Source: Sphaerisporangium album
Lineage (GTDB): Bacteria; Actinomycetota; Actinomycetes; Streptosporangiales; Streptosporangiaceae
Length of the DNA: 64,000 bases
Direction of reading: 5' to 3'
NCBI RefSeq assembly: GCF_003323745.1
Contig: NZ_QOIL01000026.1
Span: forward strand, 1-64,000
In this document: in pieces, positions 61,223-64,000 of the stretch
Numbering within the stretch: the first letter of the stretch is position 1
Layout: every line of letters starts with the position of its first letter
Notes under the pieces: model-generated
What the model saw: the letters and a program-made list of their open reading frames with translations, nothing else
The model's database searches: none
Told to the model about the DNA's origin: nothing
Position numbers and translations under genes: made by a program

Positions 61223-62223
61223 CCATCCGCATCGGCGTGCACAACGGCAACCCGTCGCTGTTCTTCCTGGCGCGCCTGGAGCATGTGCTCGACACGTTCG
61301 ACGAGCCGCTGGAGCTGTACTTCTACGGTGACGGCACCCGTACGGCGCGGCTGCTGGCCGAAGGGACGATCGACATCGGCGGCACCGGCTCCACTCCGCC
61401 GCTGATCGCCCAGGCCGACGGCCTGCCCCTCGTGTACGTCGCCGCCTCCGCCCCGCGCCCCGGCCACGGCGCCCTCGTCACGGCCGTCCCCGGCCCGGAC
61501 GGCGGGGTTCACACTGTCGCGGACCTGCGGGGGAAGCCCGTCGCGTTCGCCGAGGGGTCGTGGCACACCCACTTCCTCGCCGAACTGCTCGACGGCGCGG
61601 GCCTGGCGTACCAGGACGTCGAACCGCGCGCCCCCGGCCCGAAGACCGCCGACCTGTTACGGAAGGGGGAGGTCGCCGCCTGGGTGGCGCAGGGAGCCGA
61701 CCTCGTCAGGGCCGAGGCCTCACCGGACCTGGTGGTCCTCGCCGGCACGGCGGGGGTGGTCCCGGACCGCTCGGTGTTCTTCACCCGTCCCGACTTCGCC
61801 GCGACGCGCCCCCGCGCGGTCGCCGCCCTGGCCGGCGCGCTCCGGCAGGCCGACGAGTGGGTGAAGGCCAATCCCCGTGAGGCCGCCCACCTGGCCGAGG
61901 AGGCGCTGGGCGGGTCGGTGGACGCGTGGGAGGTCGCTCTGGCACGCTTTCCCTGGCGGCTGGAACCGATCACTCCCCGGTTCCTCGACGAGCAGCAGGA
62001 GGCCGCCGACATCCTGTACGCCCAGAATCTCCTGCGGCGTCCCATCGACGTCTCGGAGGCGGCGAACCCGGACCTCGCGCCCGTCGTGGCCGAAGCCCTC
62101 ACCGCCGTCGCCGGGCGCGGGGAGACGCCCGCCGACAAGCGCCGCGTCAGGATCGGATCCGCCCGGAGCAGGTCCAGGCGGGGGATGAACGCGGCGGTCG
62201 CGCATCGTTCTCAGCGGGCCTGA
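61219..62223 (+). CDS. Sulfonate-type substrate-binding protein without signal peptide
   Basis: A 334-residue NrtA/SsuA/ThiY-type binding fold. It starts MTIRIGVHNGNPSLFFLARL with no signal peptide and contains GTIDIGGTGSTPPLIAQADG, VADLRGKPVAFAEGSWHTHF, and the motif KANPREAAHLAEEALG. Such proteins usually deliver aliphatic sulfonates or thiamine precursors to an importer; here no permease or ATPase follows and it lacks export signals, so a cytoplasmic enzyme or carrier is likely, as in DszB. GTG 61219 has GGAG seven bases upstream. Its 3' end overlaps the convergent ArsR-SRPBCC gene by 13 bases. Confidence 0.75.
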   Translation: MTIRIGVHNGNPSLFFLARLEHVLDTFDEPLELYFYGDGTRTARLLAEGTIDIGGTGSTPPLIAQADGLPLVYVAASAPRPGHGALVTAVPGPDGGVHTVADLRGKPVAFAEGSWHTHFLAELLDGAGLAYQDVEPRAPGPKTADLLRKGEVAAWVAQGADLVRAEASPDLVVLAGTAGVVPDRSVFFTRPDFAATRPRAVAALAGALRQADEWVKANPREAAHLAEEALGGSVDAWEVALARFPWRLEPITPRFLDEQQEAADILYAQNLLRRPIDVSEAANPDLAPVVAEALTAVAGRGETPADKRRVRIGSARSRSRRGMNAAVAHRSQRA

Positions 62224-63026
62224 GCCGCCTTGCCGGGCTCACGCTCGGGCAGGGTGCGGCCCGTCTCCAGCAGGGTCTTGAGATTGGCGAAGATGGACGG
62301 CCAGCCCTGGGTGACGCCTTCCAGCACCAGGCTGCCGGGCTCGAAGCCGTCGTGGACGACGGTCAGCTTGACCACCCCGCCCTGCGGCTCGATGTCGAAG
62401 GACACCTTGGAACGGGGCTCGGCGCTGAACCGGGCGAAGGTCTCGTCGTCGATGTCGTGGGCCTTGGCGAACTCCGGCGTGACGGTGTGCCAGGTGTAGG
62501 CGAGACGCCGGTAGGGGTCGGACTCCAGCACGACCTGCTCGGGGTCGGCCATCGTCACGCCCGACTCCTGCCAGACCACCATCGACCCCGGCTTCCAGTC
62601 GGACTCGAAGGCGACGCCCCAGTACTGCCGGGTGAACGTGGGATCGGTCAGCGCCTGCCAGAGGCGTTCGGGCGTGGTGTTGATGTAGGTCGTGTAGACG
62701 AACTCGGGCTTGCTCATCGGTTCCTGCTCCAATGCTATCTTCAGGTCGGCGAGCGCGTGCACGCGGCGACGGTCGTACTGGCCGATCCATCGCTCGGCCA
62801 CGGCGTTGATCGGCGCGGCGTTCAGGTAGTGCAGCTTCTCCCGTCCCCGCCACACCGTGGTCACCAGCGTGGCCGCCTCCAGCACCGCCAGATGCTTGCT
62901 GACCGACTGCCTGCTCATCTCCAGCCCCGCGCACAACTCCCGCAGGGTCTGCCCGTTCCGCGCGTTCAAACTGTCCAGCAGCCGCCGCCGACTCCCGTCG
63001 GCCAACGCCTTGAACACCTCGTCCAT
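62211..63026 (-). CDS. ArsR-family regulator fused to an SRPBCC (AHSA1) domain
   Basis: A 271-residue fusion. Residues about 1-95 form a winged helix of the ArsR type (FKALADGSRRRLLDSLNARN, then LEMSRQSVSKHLAVLEAATL), and residues about 105-265 form an AHSA1-type SRPBCC lipid-binding domain (VYTTYINTTPERLWQALTDP, then FTRQYWGVAFESDWKPGS). The architecture is known in actinomycetes and suggests a ligand-controlled repressor or a regulator plus effector in one chain. ATG 63026 starts the winged helix. A long palindrome (63044-63092) lies 18 bases before the start. Confidence 0.85.
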   Translation of the reverse strand: MDEVFKALADGSRRRLLDSLNARNGQTLRELCAGLEMSRQSVSKHLAVLEAATLVTTVWRGREKLHYLNAAPINAVAERWIGQYDRRRVHALADLKIALEQEPMSKPEFVYTTYINTTPERLWQALTDPTFTRQYWGVAFESDWKPGSMVVWQESGVTMADPEQVVLESDPYRRLAYTWHTVTPEFAKAHDIDDETFARFSAEPRSKVSFDIEPQGGVVKLTVVHDGFEPGSLVLEGVTQGWPSIFANLKTLLETGRTLPEREPGKAAQAR

Positions 63027-63043
63027 CGCCCGCCACCTCGAAT

Positions 63044-63092
63044 ATGCAACCGTCCGGCTGCCTGTCCACCATAGGCAGCCGGGCGGTTGCAT
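63044..63092. promoter_or_regulatory. Long palindromic operator before the ArsR-SRPBCC gene
   Basis: ATGCAACCGTCCGGCTGCC and GGCAGCCGGGCGGTTGCAT are inverted repeats of 19 bases with a single mismatch and an 11-base spacer. It lies directly upstream of the gene start on the minus strand and is the likely autoregulatory site; binding of the encoded protein is inferred. Confidence 0.8.
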
Positions 63093-63149
63093 GTCAACGC
63101 GCCGAGTCTTGCGATCTCTAGGGCGGGGCAGGCGAGGACGAGGTCGCGT

Positions 63150-63887
63150 TCAGAAGTGCTCGGGGTAGGCGTGGGCGAGGTGGGCTGAGACGGCCTCGAC
63201 GGCGGCGGGGGCGTCGCCGGCGAGGATGGCCGCGTGGATGCGGCGGTGGTCCTCGCGGAGGGCCGTGGTGTCGCCGAGGCGTTCCACCGCGTCGATCGCG
63301 TGGCGGCGCATCGCGTCGCGCAGGGCGCGCATCACGGCCGCGACGAGCCGGTTCCCGGACGCCTCGGCGATGGCCACGTGGAACGCGATGTCGTGCCGGA
63401 CGAACTCGGCGGCGCTTTCGGCGGCGTCCATGCCGCGCGTCGCCGCCTCCATGGCCCGCGTCGCGGCGTCCAGGGCGTCCATCTCGATGGGTGTGACGGA
63501 CCCGGGACGCGCGGCCGCCCCGGTCCTGCGGGCGGCGGTCTCGGCGGACCAGCGCTCGATCATCAGCCGCGTGCCGATGACCTCGCGTGTCGAGAGGCTG
63601 GACATGCCGAGGCTGAGGCGCAGCAGGTCGCTGAGCGCGCTGTCGGGGCGGGAGGTGAGGATCGCGCCCGCGTCCGGCCCGCGTCCGGCCTGTGACGACA
63701 CCACGCCCAGGGTCTCCAGCACGCGCAGCGCCTCGCGTACGGAGGACCGGCTGACCTGGAGCTCCTCGGCCAGGTTGCGCTCGCCGGGGAGCCGGTCGCC
63801 GACCCTGAGCCCGTCGTCCTCGATGCGCCGCTCGATCTGGAGGAGTACTTCCTCGAAGGCGCGCGTGCGCCGCTCCTTGTCCGCCAC
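63150..63887 (-). CDS. GntR family regulator with FCD domain
   Basis: A 245-residue FadR-subfamily regulator: GntR winged helix at about 8-75 (VGDRLPGERNLAEELQVSRS, then SVREALRVLETLGVV) and a C-terminal FCD domain (about 95-240) with metal-binding-type Asp/His at RHDIAFHVAIAEASGN and DHRRIHAAI. Such proteins regulate catabolism of acids and sugars. ATG 63887 is the start. The perfect palindrome at 63934-63952 upstream matches the FCD/GntR operator form. The next gene on the plus strand, outside the window, is a likely target. Confidence 0.9.
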   Translation of the reverse strand: MADKERRTRAFEEVLLQIERRIEDDGLRVGDRLPGERNLAEELQVSRSSVREALRVLETLGVVSSQAGRGPDAGAILTSRPDSALSDLLRLSLGMSSLSTREVIGTRLMIERWSAETAARRTGAAARPGSVTPIEMDALDAATRAMEAATRGMDAAESAAEFVRHDIAFHVAIAEASGNRLVAAVMRALRDAMRRHAIDAVERLGDTTALREDHRRIHAAILAGDAPAAVEAVSAHLAHAYPEHF

Positions 63888-63933
63888 CCTGCCCCTCCTG
63901 CGCTCCTGGAGTGATGCGGGATCCAGTCACCAG

Positions 63934-63952
63934 AGTATGGTCTGACCATACT
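63934..63952. promoter_or_regulatory. GntR/FCD operator
   Basis: AGTATGGTCTGACCATACT is a perfect 9-1-9 palindrome with the core TGGTCTGACCA, the FadR-subfamily operator pattern TGGTNNNACCA. It lies 47 bases upstream of the FCD regulator start and would also cover a divergent promoter to the right. Confidence 0.8.
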
Positions 63953-64000
63953 GAGGCACGCATGGATCGACACGATCATGGCGAGCTTCCCGCCGTATGG

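Overview
The window comes from a high-GC actinomycete, most likely of the Streptosporangiaceae (Streptosporangium, Nonomuraea or Microbispora type). The evidence is the very high G+C in third codon positions, frequent GTG/TTG starts, XRE-DUF5753/DUF397 pairs, a CU044_5270-type ECF operon, an actinobacterial DUF6504-DnaE2 pair and DUF4328, DUF4365 and DUF4407 domains. No phage, CRISPR or rRNA genes are seen. There is one tRNA, tRNA-Arg(UCU), at about 17.0 kb.

Region 0-7.7 kb: a secreted M23 peptidase, then an overlapping SWIM zinc-finger/DUF6493 operon facing a convergent pair of unknown genes. Region 7.7-10.9 kb: a WhiJ-like regulatory cluster (anti-sigma-type ATPase, small proteins, divergent XRE-DUF5753 regulator and DUF397). 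Region 11-17 kb: a single-polypeptide (type ISP) restriction-modification enzyme, an IS481-end-like inverted repeat on one side, an integrase C-terminal relic on the other, and tRNA-Arg beyond it. This looks like an old tRNA-associated island. Region 17.5-30.4 kb: a secreted WxL-like/DUF916-like pair, a Gfo/Idh/MocA oxidoreductase, a phosphotransferase, cobalamin genes cobD and cobQ, a DCC-family protein, an ABC-2 exporter followed by a PucR-type regulator, small membrane proteins and a quinone oxidoreductase. This stretch is rich in minisatellites, several of which start at a stop codon.

Region 30.7-38.2 kb: a single 820-codon frame that fuses a GH1 beta-glucosidase to a LacI-type repressor, a Mut7-C protein, a second WhiJ-like cluster and a transmembrane Ser/Thr kinase. 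Region 38.2-43.4 kb is a gene graveyard: a frameshifted ParA relic, a DUF4407 pseudogene, a frameshifted Clp_N/ClpX-zinc-finger gene, a truncated IS5-family transposase and unidentified fragments, among apparently intact DUF4365 and GNAT genes. Region 43.5-50.2 kb: an ECF sigma factor with its CU044_5270 partner, a truncated maleylpyruvate-isomerase-family gene and a four-gene ABC importer.

Region 50.4-64 kb: DUF6504-DnaE2 (mutagenic polymerase, without imuA'/imuB here), a DUF4328 membrane protein, an orphan NarL-type response regulator, a MacB/FtsX-type ABC exporter, and an MvdD-like ATP-grasp ligase. The ligase diverges from a probable sulfur-controlled operon: a leader peptide of the RRHVDL type, a DszB-like protein, a 73-codon coupled frame and a signal-less sulfonate-type binding protein. 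Last come an ArsR-SRPBCC fusion regulator with a long palindromic operator and a GntR/FCD regulator with a TGGTCTGACCA operator.

The best candidates for something new are the GH1-LacI enzyme-repressor fusion with its 11-bp phased repeats, the leader-peptide sulfur operon beside the ATP-grasp gene, the two WhiJ-like modules, and the stop-codon-anchored tandem repeats. All homology statements were made by eye; no database search was run.
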